From contig CM028378.1 in assembly GCA_013146195.2 (NCBI GenBank), positions 83,262,295 to 83,326,294 of the forward strand: a stretch of DNA of 64,000 nucleotides. The letters are read 5' to 3'. The notes below the pieces were generated by a model. That model was not told the origin of the DNA. It searched no databases and saw only the letters and a list, made by a program, of their open reading frames with translations. Source of the stretch: Codonopsis lanceolata (taxonomy: Eukaryota; Streptophyta; Magnoliopsida; Asterales; Campanulaceae). Made by a program: the position numbers and the translations under genes. Of this stretch, positions 34,565 through 47,344 are shown piece by piece (within the stretch, counting starts at the first letter, position 1; each line of letters starts with the position of its first letter).

Positions 34565-34812
34565 ATGCAAGTATACATATCATTATATATACGAATCAAG
34601 CTATTCACACTGTTACCACGCGTAAGGGTGCATGTTTATATATATACACCTATATCAGTATGTATATCTCTAAATATACATGTCAAATCTCCCATAAAAT
34701 CATCATGCATAAGTGTGCATATCTATATATATACACATCAAGTCTTTCATATATATCTCATATACAAGTATGCATATATCTATATATACATATCAAATCT
34801 CTCATTTATCAT
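34565..34812 (-). repeat. A/T-rich tandem repeat in LTR B
   Basis: Several units of about 70 bases built from AAGTRTGCATATCTATATATA and CATATCAAGTCTTTCAT. Open frames through it are artefacts. Confidence 0.7.
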
Positions 34813-35128
34813 CAGCCAATACAAACATGGTCAATAAGATCTCATGTTCAACTAACACTTTGTTATCACATAAGTGCCCATAGTAAGCCACATAAAGGAT
34901 AGAGAAGATACCAAATCACTTTCGTCGTATTGCTCCTGCAATCACAACTATTAATCATATCGTGCCGGTGATACCCGTGTTCGTATCAAAGTACCGAGCT
35001 CTTCTCGGTCCGAGTTCTCTACTCAGAAAATAGCACTAGCCAATGTGCTCAATTGGTTACAACAAAGGGGGCTACTTCCCTACTGTAGCTAGCAGTGGAG
35101 GTGTGTGTGAAACCCGAATCCGGTATGG

Positions 35129-35176
35129 CGATACATTGCAACCACGAATCCCATAATTCGTGAAGACAATGCATCG
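35129..35176 (-). ncRNA. Predicted conserved hairpin of LTR B
   Basis: Arms CGATACATTG (35129-35138) with CAATGCATCG (35167-35176), one mismatch, and CACGAAT (35143-35149) with ATTCGTG (35156-35162), loop CCCATA. Compared with LTR A the outer stem CATCG/CGATG is here CATTG/CAATG: both sides changed so that pairing is kept. Confidence 0.55.
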
Positions 35177-37848
35177 TCCCACCATCATCATGAAAACTCA
35201 AGTAATGCCAGCTGGACTTATATGCAATGCACAAGTAGATGTTTACTTGCTAATTCTCAAGTAGATATAATGATCTACTAAACTCATACGATTATGCACA
35301 TTGTTACATAAATCACAAAACCACAATAGGAACTCATTTGAGTCTCAAAATCATAAGTGCCAAGTTTGTTCACTCTATTCAATTCAAGTCCGAAAAGCTA
35401 GTAATCTAGTCAACTGGAATATAATTGTCATAGGATCTCACCACGATCCTCGTAAGGTTCAATTGTTCCTTAACTCGACTCCGTTGAGTCTTTACTACAA
35501 TTCCAACCAAATAGAGTTTGAACACTATATGTGTCCCAAGACTCTTTTCTATGTTCTCGTTTGAGGCATAGCAAGGTTCTCATTCCATTTAGGAATCTTA
35601 GTTCAAGTCCCAAGTCAGTTATATAAGGGAAGCCCAAGTTGATTATTGTGAAATCAAGCTTAGTTCAATTTTGATTCATAATTCCACTTAATAGTAGAAT
35701 TCAAGTTCACCACAATTCATTAACTGTAGAACAGATCAGGCACGAAGGTAATTACCTTCAATATGCTCATAAGTCATATCATAGAAACACATAGAAGAAT
35801 CAATTCTTGACAAGGTAGGAAATCATGCATTTAGTCATAATATAACATATACACAGTATTCCATATTCACCTATGAAATTCAACAGAGTCACAACTTAAC
35901 CATCAGTCCATTAAATACTATCCAAGACTACTCCGTTAGTCTCGGATCATGAAGCCATTTACTAAACTCTTCTTAGAGTAGTAACTCATTCAATAACACA
36001 AAAGTCGATGGTAGTCAAAAACTTAAGCAACACTAGAGCGGTAATAACCCGTAAGGTCAAACCATACCGGTGAGTCTTAGATAACAACATGGTCATCCTA
36101 GCGACTTATACAAGTAGACTCCATGTATAGAGTACTAAGAAAGCCCCAATCCAAATCCTCTCATAGAATAGTCCTCAAATTCATTATTCAACAAGTAGGT
36201 GTTTTTACTCATTAAAGAATCAAGTAGGAATTCGACAAAGAGCGAATTCAACCTGTCAAGTAGATACATCATTCTACAACATGCTCTCAATTGTGCATTT
36301 GCTTCACACAATCACATAAACCACATAAGAACTCGATTGAGTCTTATAATCACTCATATCAAACATGCCCTTCAATCCATCCCAAAGTCACGTAGGCTAA
36401 TATATTAGTCTAACGCACTACAAACGTCGTAGGGATTGAATGTGGAGTCGGTATTGTTCAATAACTCCCTAATTTCAACTCCGGTGAGTTTTACTAAAAT
36501 TCAACCAAGTTGAGCATTGATACTCTATGTATCACATTGCCCTTTCCTAAGTTCTCCTTTCATTTAGAACTCGATAACTAGGCCGTTCATGATCTTAAAC
36601 TAGCCTTAAACACAATCCCGAGTTTCAAACCCTAGTTTCGGTGATTTTGTTAAACCTTGAATTGAAACATATTCTTTCACAAGAGTTATTCCTAAGCTCA
36701 TTATAAACAACATTCATGTTTTACAAAATGTCAAAATCACAACTTCATAGAGAATTCATAAAATCCTACACATGTTTCAAAGGTTGAATTGGAGGATTTC
36801 TCTTCACAAAATGTGTTCACAATCATTAATAGAACAACTATAATGAAGGGGTCATGCTATTCTATTGAACATGAAAATATCAAGGAATTGTCAACGTACC
36901 TTAGTCCTAAGATTAATGGATGAATGGATAATCAAAGCAAGGATTGTTGTAGAGAAGATCAAGGGCTTCGATTTGGCGGTCTCGGATCGCCGATCGGACC
37001 ACCGGAACTCCGGGAAATGTTCCTTCAAGTTGGGGTGACCTCCATGGACGAAAATGGAGTTTATGCTCTGAAGTTCAGGTTGTTGTTGATATACAATGGC
37101 TGAATTGGTTGCAAGAGGTTTATATACTTGACCACAAAAACCCCAATCCAAGTGAAGTGTGTTAAAAGACTTCTAATTGGCTATGGCATGTAAGCCATTG
37201 ATAAGAGATCATCTGAGGGCCAAGAATGGGTGTAGGAGAGTCAACAAAGGTGGCCTCAAGTCACTAAGGACGGCCAAGGGCAAGGGCACAAGGGTCAATA
37301 GCCAAAACAACCAAGAAAAGTCACAAATCTGAAAATAGACCAATATTGTAAAATCGACCATAAATAGATCACACCTCCAAATGAGGTGATTATTGATTTT
37401 TATGAAACTAGACTCTTTAAAATATAGTTTAGCCTTTTAAATTACTCAATTTGGACTTATATTCATCAAAATATGGCTACTACAAGTTCAAGTACAGAAG
37501 TTGATTTCCTGAAAATAGAATTCTGGCACAGCCGTAAGTCAAGACCTAAATGAGGTACTTATACACCTTGGCAAAATACCATATTTTACATGGAGTATCC
37601 TAACATATGTAGGTAAAACATACTAAATTTTTCGAAAATTCTCTTTAGTATATTGGTACCAGAATTTTCCCGAAGTTCGCCCAAAAACAGGACTGAATCT
37701 GTGAAGTGATATGTTGGTCATCTTATTTCCAAATGTAACAAATCTATGAACATTGATTGTGTAAGAATGGGAAATACTAGTACACTTGGTTTAGAACTTA
37801 AATGAACTTCTCGCAAGTTGAAAGCACAAACAATACAAGAAACGAAGG

Positions 37849-39112
37849 TGTGGGTCCCAACGGGCACAATAATAAGCTAGAGGGGGGTTGAATAGCTTAT
37901 TAAACACTTAAAACTTTTTGGTAAATACTTTGAAAGATACTTGCAATCTATCGAAAAGATTCAAGTAGCGGAAGACCTTCAAAGTAGTTGTTCCAGGTCT
38001 GCCGATAAGGACTACCGGTAGACCTTTACAAGTTACTAAAGTTCTGCTATAAATGGATAAAGATAATCAAAGTAATATAGCAGTTCAAATATCAGACAAA
38101 CAGTAAGGAATAACACAAGTATTTTGGGATGGTTCACACTATAATGAGTGCTACGTCCACCACCAAGGCAGTCAACCTTGGATTTAAATTGTGCACTATG
38201 TTTTCCACTTAGATCAATTACAAAGAATATCCCTAATGGATCGTGTACAAAATATTGACTTGTGTTTGGGGTCTAGGGGATTAAATATCTGTAAATACAA
38301 GATATTTAATTAGTGCAGAAGTATAGTTAAAGGAAGTAAACAACAAGAAGATAAAACAATAAATGTTGATGAGTTGCTTCTTGTTGTTGACTTGGACTTC
38401 TAGATCTGTTGAGGATCTCTTGATTGCACTGAGGTGAAGGACTTGGAGTTATGAAGTTTCAGAGCAATCCTTTTAGTGTTCGATTGATTCTGTACAGTGC
38501 TTTTTGGTTCCAGTCTTCAATGGCAGCATTTATAGCAGGTGCACTTCAAAAGATCCGTTGGAGAAGACGAATACTTCAACAACTCTTTTCATCAATGCAT
38601 TAAATGCATGGGTCGCAAAGATTTTCGTCTTCACGTATATCTAGAGCGGGAATGATTTTCGAGATCTTCAAAAGGTGGGCGATTAGGTGTCGATCGAGAG
38701 TTGTTGCGAGAAGCTAGGGGGACACCGCTTTTCGCTTATCGCTCAAGACGAAAAGTCTTCCTGCTTTTCGGAAGGGTTGCTTTCGGCGGCTTGACATGTC
38801 AGGGAATGTCTTGGATTTAATTCAAATAAAGATGTAGAACAAGAATGAATTAATCCAATGAGTCGTTGCTGGATTGGACACGTCATAAGAGACCAGGTGG
38901 ACACAAGGTCTGCCGTTTTTAAGCTTCAAGCAGGTCTTCCGGTGAAGCTGTGGAGAGGTCTTCCGCTGAACCTGTGAAGTCCTATAAAAACTATACAAGG
39001 CAAAGTTCTATACACAGTTGCCACGCTAATCGATACGCAGCCCGATTAGCCACTGAAGTATAAAACTAATGTAATGTACTGAACAGATATAAATCTAACA
39101 TAAGAATCAACA
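37849..39112 (-). repeat. 3' LTR of copia C3 (1264 bp)
   Basis: Starts TGTGGGTCCCAACGGGCAC and ends AGAATCAACA; homologous to the LTRs of C1 and C2. TATA-like CTATAAATG at 38535-38527 (minus). The polypurine tract AAATAGGAGGAGAT follows at 39126-39113. The stretch 38630-38790 is rich in CG strings and aligns poorly with the sister LTRs. Confidence 0.9.
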
Positions 39113-39509
39113 ATCTCCTCCTATTTATATCTGGTCATCATTACTACAAATGAGGGCTTTAAATAGACTATTTGATAGATAATAACATGTCTGAGAATTT
39201 TGTATATAAGGTAATCGGAAGACATGCCTCTATCAAACAGAATAACACCTCAAATGTAAGGGACTAATCTAAGTGCATACAAAGGTAAAGAGTCATAGAA
39301 AGACACAGATTACTTGGCCAGTTCAAATAAATTTAAACTGATTGTTTAAATTCTAAACAGATATGAATATAAAGCAACAAGAATTTAAACAAGATAACCT
39401 TTTTGAAAAACAAGTAATCTTCTGTATTTATAAACAAGAAGTTTACATATAACAGAGTTTTCAAAAGATGAAGATAAATACAAAGGTAAGGGAAGAAAAT
39501 ATACATAAA

Positions 39510-42079
39510 CTACCAAGGTCTTTTCCCTTTTCCTTTGTCTGCAGCCTCCTTTTCTTTTCGTTCTCGCTCAAGCTCTTCTACTCTTCGTTCGTATTCGTCA
39601 TCTGCATCAGTCGGAGGTCTGGTGGAACGAGAACGGTAGTCCAGTTCTTCACGAAGACGGTTGTTCTCTTCCATCAGCATTTTGTTGATTGACCTCATTT
39701 GCTTCTCCTCCGTGATGGCCAGATCACGATCACGGTTGGCATTCATGACGTCGTGTGCAGAGTTTCGAGCTAGTTTGTTGAGTTCGAGAACAGGAGGGCA
39801 ACCGTGGCCGAGATGGAGAGTGATGGCATGGAATAACTCGAGGAATAGTGAGGAGCAGATACGGACACACTCATTTCGTTGAGCTTCAATGTTGATCTTG
39901 ACATCGGTAAAGTCGTGTCGCATCTGTCCAAATCGAGTCCAGACATCCTCTTGGAATTGTCGTAGAAGGGCAGCAGTGCGGTCGTTGGCCTTGGAAGCTG
40001 CAGTGGCTATTTCGGCGGTATAGCGGTAGAGATGCTTGTAAGCTCGCCTAGCCGCTGGTAGATGGCATCAAGCCTAGACAAAATTTCATCATTGGCTGGC
40101 TGATGAGAAGTGGTTGCCTGGCCAATATGAATAGTGCCGGCAGAGGTAGAGTCTGCAGGCCGTATGGTCTGTTGGAGTGGAGGAGTGATGGAGTCGGAAG
40201 AAGATGAGTCTTGGGTTGGTATGGTGTTGGTGGAGGAAGATATGGTAATGGGTGGAGGGAGGTGGTGTTGGGAATCAATCTCAATGTCGTTGTCCAGAGT
40301 TGTCACCGATATGAGATGATTCTAAGGGCCTGTAGAAAACCGTAGGAAGGAAGGCGGGGTAGAAGAGGATTTTGGTTTTCTAAGGAGAGGTTGAGAAGGT
40401 TGGAGGAGGTTGATGGGTAGAGGTAAATAGTGCTGCTCTCTAAAAGTTCGAAAAGGAACTTGGCAGCAAGAGTCTAATGGTGGGTGGGAGGTATTGGAGT
40501 AGGCGTGGTGTGTTTGAAGAAGTTGGTTGGGATTGGGGGGTGAGGAAGGTAGATGGGTCGAGAGTAGTTGAAGGGTGAAGGAGGAGGAGGAGGAGGGTCG
40601 GGGTTCGGGGTCTCCTCCCGATTTGAGCTCTCTCGAGGGATAGGATCTCTCAGGAGGTGGTGAAGGGTTGATAGGTATAGATGAAGGGTTGTCATGTGGG
40701 TTGGGCGTCGGTAGTTGGTTGTGCGTCGGTAGATGGAATAGATGAAGGGTTGATAGGTAAGGGTTGGGTGTCGGTAGTGGTAGTTGGTTGGGGCGGTAGA
40801 GGTTTAGGGCCGGCGGCTCTCCTTTTCTTCCCTTAGCGGCCGAATAGGAGACTCATTTGCTTCATCGGTAGAGGTTGGAGGGGCTGCTTGGGTGGCTGGT
40901 CTTCAAGGTTTTACGAAGTCTCCTTCGCTTTGGTTTGGGAGTGGGTGCGGGGAGATGGTGAGGGTGATTGGTGGGTTGGGTGGCCGAGAGGATGGTGAGC
41001 TTAGGCGGGTGGAGGTGAGGAATGGTTGGATTGGCTGGTGCCTTGTTCTTTCGGCCTTCCTTCATCTCCTTCCTAATCCACTTGGCTGCTCCTCTTCTTG
41101 GAGTTGCCTCTTCCTGCCTTGTCTTCTTTGCTTTGCCCTTAGGCGCCACCTTGTCCCTTAGCAAATGCTCTACCTCATCGGCCAAGTCTTTGGCTTTTTG
41201 ATGGAGGTCCGCGGCCACTTGATCGTCAAATTTTGCAGAGGCCTTTTGTAGGTCCACGCTAAGCCGCTCATGTGCTTCCATGTTAGAAGCGGGTGACCAA
41301 GATAGGTGCAAAGCTTGGCCACTTTGTCGAGAGTGACTAAGCGGTAGACCTTTCTTAGCATGGCAAAGTCGCTTGTTCTCGTGATTCCGAAACAGCGAGG
41401 CGTGAGTCGCTTCTCCTTGGCCGTTGTAAACAACTCATCTTCTTTCAAAGAAGAGTTGACATTAGCATCATCCCTTAGAAGGGCATTAATCGCCCTTGAC
41501 GGGAAGGCGTTGCAAGTGGGTTGTTCTTAGCTTTCTCCACCCACCGCTTTAACTCATTGAAGATGATGAGTCCCAGTTGAGGCGTAGTTAAGAAATACAA
41601 AGATCGGGTTGATTTCACATTGGGCCGTAAACATGTCATGAGCTCCACTCTTGAATAGAAGCCCCTTGTCTATAAGGTGGGCAGTGCGATGCGTCAAGAG
41701 GAACATAATTGAGCATTTTCCCTTGTGGCTCCACGAGGGTGTCTACCCCTCATAGCTTCAGGAATGTAAAGCCTCGACCATAGTTCTTTGCAAGCTCCAA
41801 TGTGCTGCACCGATGATAGTGGAGATTGATTTAGCGGTAATAGAGATGGGGCGGCCTCGAATCCATCCTCGAAGAGCTGCATCTTGTCCATGAACTCCAT
41901 TCTTTGATAGAATTCTTACGCGAGGAAGATCTTTGTAGTTCTTGTCATTGAGGCAAGAAGGGGTAGAATCCTAGAGGCGTCCATGTCCTCAAGCAAGCTT
42001 TGTAGACGCCGGCTATAGAGTTGATTGACCGAAGGTCAATGCACATTCCCCGAATATATAGCTGGTCGAGAGGGATAAT
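39510..42079 (-). pseudogene. Env-like ORF remnant of C3
   Basis: The C-terminal coiled-coil-like part is open (39923-39510, 137 residues, ending GKGKRPW). Upstream are short open pieces in changing frames: a domain with LSRLDAIYQRLGELTS (40306-40007), a Pro-rich middle (about 40700-40300), a Lys/Ala-rich part (41311-40862) and remains of the N-terminal domain (41900-41170). The start codon and intron are lost beyond 42079. The C-terminal part shows the best conservation of all three copies. Confidence 0.75.
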
Positions 42080-43345
42080 TGATCGATGTATTTTATACGT
42101 CGATTTTATATACTTCTATGACTTAAATTATGCTATTTCACGAGTCTTTTGAGTACTAATATATGTTTTCGGTGAGTTTTGTAAGTTTCGAGTTTATTGT
42201 GAAAATACGCGAAACTCCGAGGGTTTTAAGTGCAAATTACAAGAAAAATTGAAGAAAATGAATCTTCAATCTGGACACCTTGCAAAGGTGCCTCCGGACC
42301 GCAAAGGTGGCGATATAGGCCCAGTCGGCAATCAAAGAATCAAGCCACCCACGCGGAGACCTTGCGGACGCAAGGTATCCAACGCTCTGCTGACATAAGG
42401 TAGGCGAGAACTGCGACCTTTTCGGTTTTCACACAATCATTCGATCCAATCACAACTCCCGGTATATAGAAGTCGGATGTCGAGCCTAAGCATAAGGAGG
42501 GCGGTGGAAGCTCTCTTTACATAGATTTTAGGTAGTTTTAGATTGTATAACATAGTTAGGTTTTGTAATTTCAAGTATTGAAGATCAAATCATGCCTTTC
42601 ATCATCTCCATGTTTGTTCATCGTCTATGATGAACTAAATCATCCCTAATCTAGGAGGTGGGAGGTAACTTGTATCGAATTTATGTTTTGATTCTTATAT
42701 ATATGTCTATTCAATGCTTGTTGATTGTGTTGTTTATCAACCCCTATATTATTTTGCTTTGAACAAATGAATGTAATCTAAATAATAAAGGCTTAGAGGT
42801 GCGGATAACTGCATGACCAGTGCATATGTCGTACATGGCTCACCAACACAATAAATTGGACCTATCGAGCACGAGAGTGATAAGTTAGGACCAGGTTCTT
42901 ACATGATCTAGGTGACAGATAGATCATAAATCTAGGTGATTGACTAGATTGAGTTCTTGTGCTTAGGATATGGAATGGGTGAATTTTCTGGGGGATGGAG
43001 GCTGAACCAATTGTTCAACGGACCATATTTTTTAGTGAGCGAACCCAAGACATTGAATGACATTATTATGAATTGAACATAAAGGAGATATAAGTGAAAC
43101 CCAGAATCCTAGATTTCCACTCACCATAAGATCTTCATATCGTTATTCTTGTCTAATTAGTTAAACATCTATAACTAGTAATTTAGAATAGAATTAAACA
43201 TAAAAACCCCCTTAGTTTAATAATTTGCTATCTATAATCGCCTTGTTCGTGATCACTTGTCTCGTGGTTCGACCCTTGCTTCCGAGTCTATTCTATAATA
43301 GTCTTGTACACTTGCAAGGAAATAGATAAAATAAAACATCGATCA
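42080..43345 (+). repeat. 5' LTR of G2 (1266 bp)
   Basis: TGATCGATGT to ACATCGATCA, like G1 and G3. TATA box GTATATAG at 42462-42469; the damaged CCTTGCG inverted-repeat cluster lies at about 42280-42416. Confidence 0.92.
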
Positions 43346-43349
43346 AGTT

Positions 43350-43371
43350 TTTGGCGTTGCAGTCAAAAGCT
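43350..43371 (+). promoter_or_regulatory. Damaged primer binding site of G2
   Basis: After the LTR the sequence reads TTTTTGGCGTTGCAGTC where G1 and G3 have the intact tRNA-Asp site. The first 5-6 bases are kept and the GCCG and CCGG parts are lost, so as read this copy could not be primed. The damage lies at CCG sites and may be a sequencing artefact. Confidence 0.6.
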
Positions 43372-43523
43372 AGTTCACGTAGTTAGTTTGTAGGTAGCGT
43401 AGTTTTTAATTTAATTTAGTTTTTAGTTTAATTTTCTGTTTTTATAAAAATAAAAATACAAAAAGATTTTATTTTATTTTATTTTAATAGTTATTTGTTT
43501 TTAAATTGCTTTAATTTATTTGC

Positions 43524-44879
43524 ATGCAAGGTCGTAGATCTTTAAATCTGAATTAATTGAGACTTAGATCAAGAGATAAATATTGTTAAAAGATACCAAA
43601 GATATTTTGAAAATCTAGCTTTGAGCACGATAATCAAGACCAAATCAGAGAGGATCCTCTGATGGAAGATAATAACAATATTCGTAATCACGAAACCTAG
43701 TTGACCATCAATAGGAATCAAAGACAAGAAGAGCTGCAAGAAGAAAATATGGAAGTAGTAGTAAATCAAAGAACTATTAATGATTTAGTAGACCTTCATT
43801 AAATGTGGTGACATCATGTCTAGTCTTGCCGGAATCTTTAGTTTTGAGCTAAAGGACATTATTTTAATGCCATACCATCTTTTCATGGGATGCCCAATGA
43901 AGATCTGTCGGTTTCTTAAGAGAATATGAATACATGATGAGTACTTTTCCTTTAGGAGGGTTAGTGAAGATCAAATTAAAATGAAATATTTCGATTGCAT
44001 TAAAAGAATTGGCAAAGAGATGGTTTATGAACCTAACACCAAGCAGTGTTTTTACTTGGGCACAATTATATGATTTGTTTATGAGCAAATTTTACAAACA
44101 TGCATCTCTTACAGTATAGAAAACAAATCATGTCATTCCAAAATGAACCGGTGAAACATTCCATGAGTCATGGGATAGATTTAAAAATCTGCTTATTATG
44201 TGTCCTCATCATAATTTGGCTCAACATGTGTTAGTGCTTCAATTTTATCATGGTCTTTCGAGGTTTACAAACTATGGTTGATAGTGCAATTTGGTGGTTC
44301 TAAATAGAATGACACCGAGAAGCACTAGAAGAATTATTTGAGATGCTAGTATTAATTCCCCAGAGAGAAAAGTGCTAGAGGTAAAAATAGGAGCCTATAT
44401 CAATTGCAAGATAATTCAAATACACAAGCTCAATTTGAAAATTGGCAAATTCAAGAAGCATGTGCTCTATGTGGATTATATTCTCATGCTACTAATTTTT
44501 TCCGTCAGAAGTGCTATACGAAACAGGCTATGAATATGTATCCTCAAAGGCCAAGGAATGATCCTATTCAAATACATATAATCACGGTTGGAGGAATCAT
44601 CTAACTTTTCTTGGGAGGAAATAAGCCTTTGCAACCTCAACAATTCAACCTCAACCACCACAACCTCCACATTTGCCAAATCAAAATCGGTTGAGAATTG
44701 AAGAAGTTCCCAAGCAAGTGGCTAGTAAAGGTCAAGCGACTTTGATGAAGTACATGCTTGAAGAAATTGAAAATCTGAAGAAACATATTGAAAGTTCGGA
44801 AGCAAATAAAAGAGAAGAAGGGAAGTTCCTAGTCAAAGCGAGCAAGCTAAGTCAATCACCGATCTGCTTGAAGTGGTAA
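43524..44879 (+). pseudogene. Gag of G2 (many small indels)
   Basis: Start ATG at 43524 corresponds to the G3 gag start. The reading can be followed through QRTINDL (about 43770), the gag core (RWFMNLTP at about 44020, YKHASLT at about 44095) and the zinc knuckle region CALCGLYSHATNF (44461-44499, last Cys displaced) but it changes frame about every 50-100 bases. Most breaks coincide with CAG, CTG or CCAGG positions in G3. The real gene may be in better shape than this consensus. Confidence 0.8.
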
Positions 44880-45385
44880 GGTGATAGGTGAAGAGGTAAG
44901 TGATCTATCCTTCTTCCAATATGCATGCTACTCTGATAGAAATTTCTGAAAAGTAATAGAGAAAGAAATCGAAAAAGATAGTGATAGTGATAAAGTGATT
45001 GATGATTTAAGTAATCAAGAGGTAGAAAAAGAAAAAGTAGAGTTAGAGGTTCAAATAAGGAACAAGAAAAAGAAAAATTCAAAATAAAGATAATACAGTT
45101 GAAGAAGATAAAGATTTAGATCAAGAAGAAGAGGAACCTATGTGGCTCCACCACCATATGTTCCTCAATTTCAAGAAGACTTATGAAAAACCGAATGGAC
45201 AAACAATTCACGGAAATTTATAATATGTTATCCAAAGTAAATGTTAATTTACCTTTGCTTAATGTTATTAAAAATATTCCAGCTTATGCAAAGTTTTTCA
45301 AAGATCTTCACTCTAAGAAACACAAGTTTGAAAACAACGAAAAGATTGTTGTTTAAAGCGTGGTTGTTTACAATTACCACCTAAG
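44880..45385 (+). pseudogene. Acidic gag-protease linker of G2
   Basis: Glu/Lys-rich coding remains followed by the conserved MKNRMDKQFTEIYNML segment (about 45186-45235) and the FFKDLHSKKHKFENN segment (about 45295-45340). Frames are broken. It corresponds to 52580-53066 in G3 and 3888-4301 in G1. Confidence 0.7.
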
Positions 45386-45931
45386 TTGAAAGACCCAGGT
45401 AGCTTTAATATCCAAGTCTCCTTGGGAAGCTCTAAAAAGATGAAAGCAATGCTAGATTTAGGAGCAAGTATTAACTTGATGCCTTTCTCGGTCTATAAAC
45501 AATTAGGTTTAGGAGAACTAAAACCCACTAATATGCAATTACAATTAGCTGATCGCTCAGTTAAATATCCCTTGGGTATAGTGGAAGATATCCTAGTTCA
45601 GGTTGATAAATTAATCATACCAGTAGACTTTGTGGTTCTAGAGATGGAAAGGAAGATATGCACTAATAATGAAGTCCCAATATTGTTAGGCAGACCATTT
45701 ATGGCAACTGCTAATACAATGATTAATGTGAAAAATGGTAAACTCACAATGTCAGTCCTAGGTGAAACAGTGGAAATTTCTGTGTTCGATGCTATGAATA
45801 GACCTAGTGACATGAGTGCCTGTTTTTCAATAGATGAGATTGAGAAATTAACAACGAAACTTTTGAAAAAGAGGAAGAGTATGAGAGAGATAGATTTATT
45901 GTCTATGATGATAGCCCTATTCCTCCCATAA
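45386..45931 (+). pseudogene. Aspartic protease of G2
   Basis: An open stretch of 181 residues with MLDLGASINLMPF (active-site Asp at about 45450), the strand LADRSVKYPLGI, the GRPFMATANTMINV segment (flap and C-terminal part) and the motif PSDMSACFSIDEIEKL after it. Residue for residue it agrees with G1 up to about residue 160, then the frame is lost in the acidic spacer (45932-46363, Lys/Glu-rich). This stretch has its CTG and CAG sites intact, unlike the same region of G3. Confidence 0.85.
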
Positions 45932-46363
45932 AATTGACATTGAGGAAATTGAAAGAGAAAAGGAAAGAAGAAAAGATTAGAGAAAGAAAAGCTAGAAGCT
46001 AGTAAAAAGAAAGATGAAAAAGAAATAAAAGTAGAATCAGAAAATAATTCTGATGAGTCAGAGAAAGTAGTAGAAGAAAGTTATGAAATCAAAGAAGATG
46101 AAGTAGAGATTCTAAAATCTCTCTTTGAAGAAATTGAGATAAAAGATATTGAGATAGAAGATATTAAGGAAGAAAAGCAAGAAGAGAATAATGAGGCTAA
46201 AATAAAAGAAACAATTAAAGCAGAAAATTATGAATTTATGCCTTCCATTAATTCTCCCAAAGTCGAAGAATTAAAGCCATTACCCCACTTAAAATATGCA
46301 TTTTAAGGGGAAGGTAACACTGTTATTATAGCAGCCGACTTAACAGAAATACAAGAAGCAAGT

Positions 46364-47344
46364 TTGCTGAAAGTTTTATGGACACATAGAGAAGCTTTAG
46401 GATGGTCCTTAGCTGACCTAAAAGGAATTAGTCCCTCTATGTGTATGCATAAAATACATTTAGAAGAAGGTAGTAAACCTTCTAGAGAAAGACAAAGAAG
46501 ACTTAACCCACACATGGAAGAAGCTGTTAGGAAAGAAGTTCTTAAGCTCTTAGATGCGGGTATAATTTACCCTATATCAGATAGTAAATGGGTTAGTCCT
46601 GTTCAAGTAGTTCCTAAGAAATCAGGAATTACTGTTGTTAAAAATGATAAAGATGAATTAGTTCCTACAAGGACTATAACTGGTTATAGAATGTGTATCG
46701 ATTTGCGTAAATTAAATGCGGCAACTAGGAAAGACCACTTTCCTTTACCATTTATTGACCAAATTCTTGAAAGATTAGCAGGTCATGAATATTATTGTTT
46801 TCTTGATGGTTTTTCTGGATATAATCAGATCCCTGTTGCACCTGAAGACCAAGAGAAAACAACTTTTACATGTCCCTTTGGTACTTTTGCTTTTAGGAGA
46901 ATGCCTTTTGGGTTGTGTAATGCACCAGCTACTTTTCAAAGATGCATGATATCTATATTTTCAGATTTAGTTGAAAGATGCGTAGAAGTTTTCATGGATG
47001 ATTTTTCAGTTTTCGGAAATTCTTTTGATCACTGTTTAGAAAACCTTACATCTGTCCTGAAAAGATGCTGCGAAACTAATTTAACTTTAAGTTGGGAGAA
47101 AAGTCACTTCATGGTAAAACATGGAATTGTCTTAGGGCATGTTGTTTCAAATAAAGGAATTGAAGTTGACAAAGCTAAAGTAAGTTATTAAACACCCCCC
47201 TCCCACTTCAGTTAAAGGAGTTCAAGTTTTTGCGGGCCATCTTGGTTTTTATCGAAGATTTATAAAAGACTTTTCCAAAATCAGAACCTCTATGTAATTT
47301 ACTAGCAAAAGATACGAGTTTATTTTTGATGAAGAATGTTTAGA
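46364..47344 (+). pseudogene. Reverse transcriptase of G2, truncated by the gap
   Basis: Open from 46364 to 47191: KGISPSMCMHKIHLEEG, the WVSPVQVVPKKSG strand, CIDLRKLNAAT, LDGFSGYNQ with a catalytic Asp, MPFGLCNAPATFQRCM and the FMDD loop (about 46993-47004). After 47191 frames shift (RSFLGH-like remnant near 47235) and the N run cuts the connection to RNase H at 47345. Confidence 0.9.

Larger units (their letters stand above)
33545..37848 (-). repeat. LTR B, chromovirus-like (at least 4.3 kb), truncated by C3
   Basis: It begins TGTAACAACCCGACCC and aligns with solo LTR C (58482 onward) at its left end and in many internal places: the tandem A/T-rich repeat, the hairpin, and the segments near 36980 and 37370. 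No gag or pol is inside. The five bases before it are ACCAA; the matching duplicate on the right is not found because C3 and later insertions follow. The order of the segment at 36980 and the repeats at 37370 is reversed relative to C, so B may be rearranged or a subfamily. A possible TATA box (TATATAAAC, minus) is at about 37128-37120. Confidence 0.75.
37849..42079 (-). mobile_element. SIRE/Maximus-like copia element C3 (3' part only)
   Basis: 3' LTR, polypurine tract and a decayed env-like ORF in the same order as in C2. The upstream end is cut by the G2 LTR at 42080. It was inserted into LTR B; the five bases before its LTR are GAAGG. It is a third, more diverged copy of the same family. 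Confidence 0.85.
42080..47344 (+). mobile_element. Athila-type Ty3/gypsy element G2 (plus), 3' part lost in gap
   Basis: 5' LTR, damaged primer site, gag, acidic linker, protease, acidic spacer, RT. It ends in the assembly gap just after RT. The RT protein (46364-47191) is identical to that of G3 over about 270 residues, while gag and the LTR are full of small indels. The five bases before the LTR are ATAAT. G2 and G3 face each other across the gap. Confidence 0.88.
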
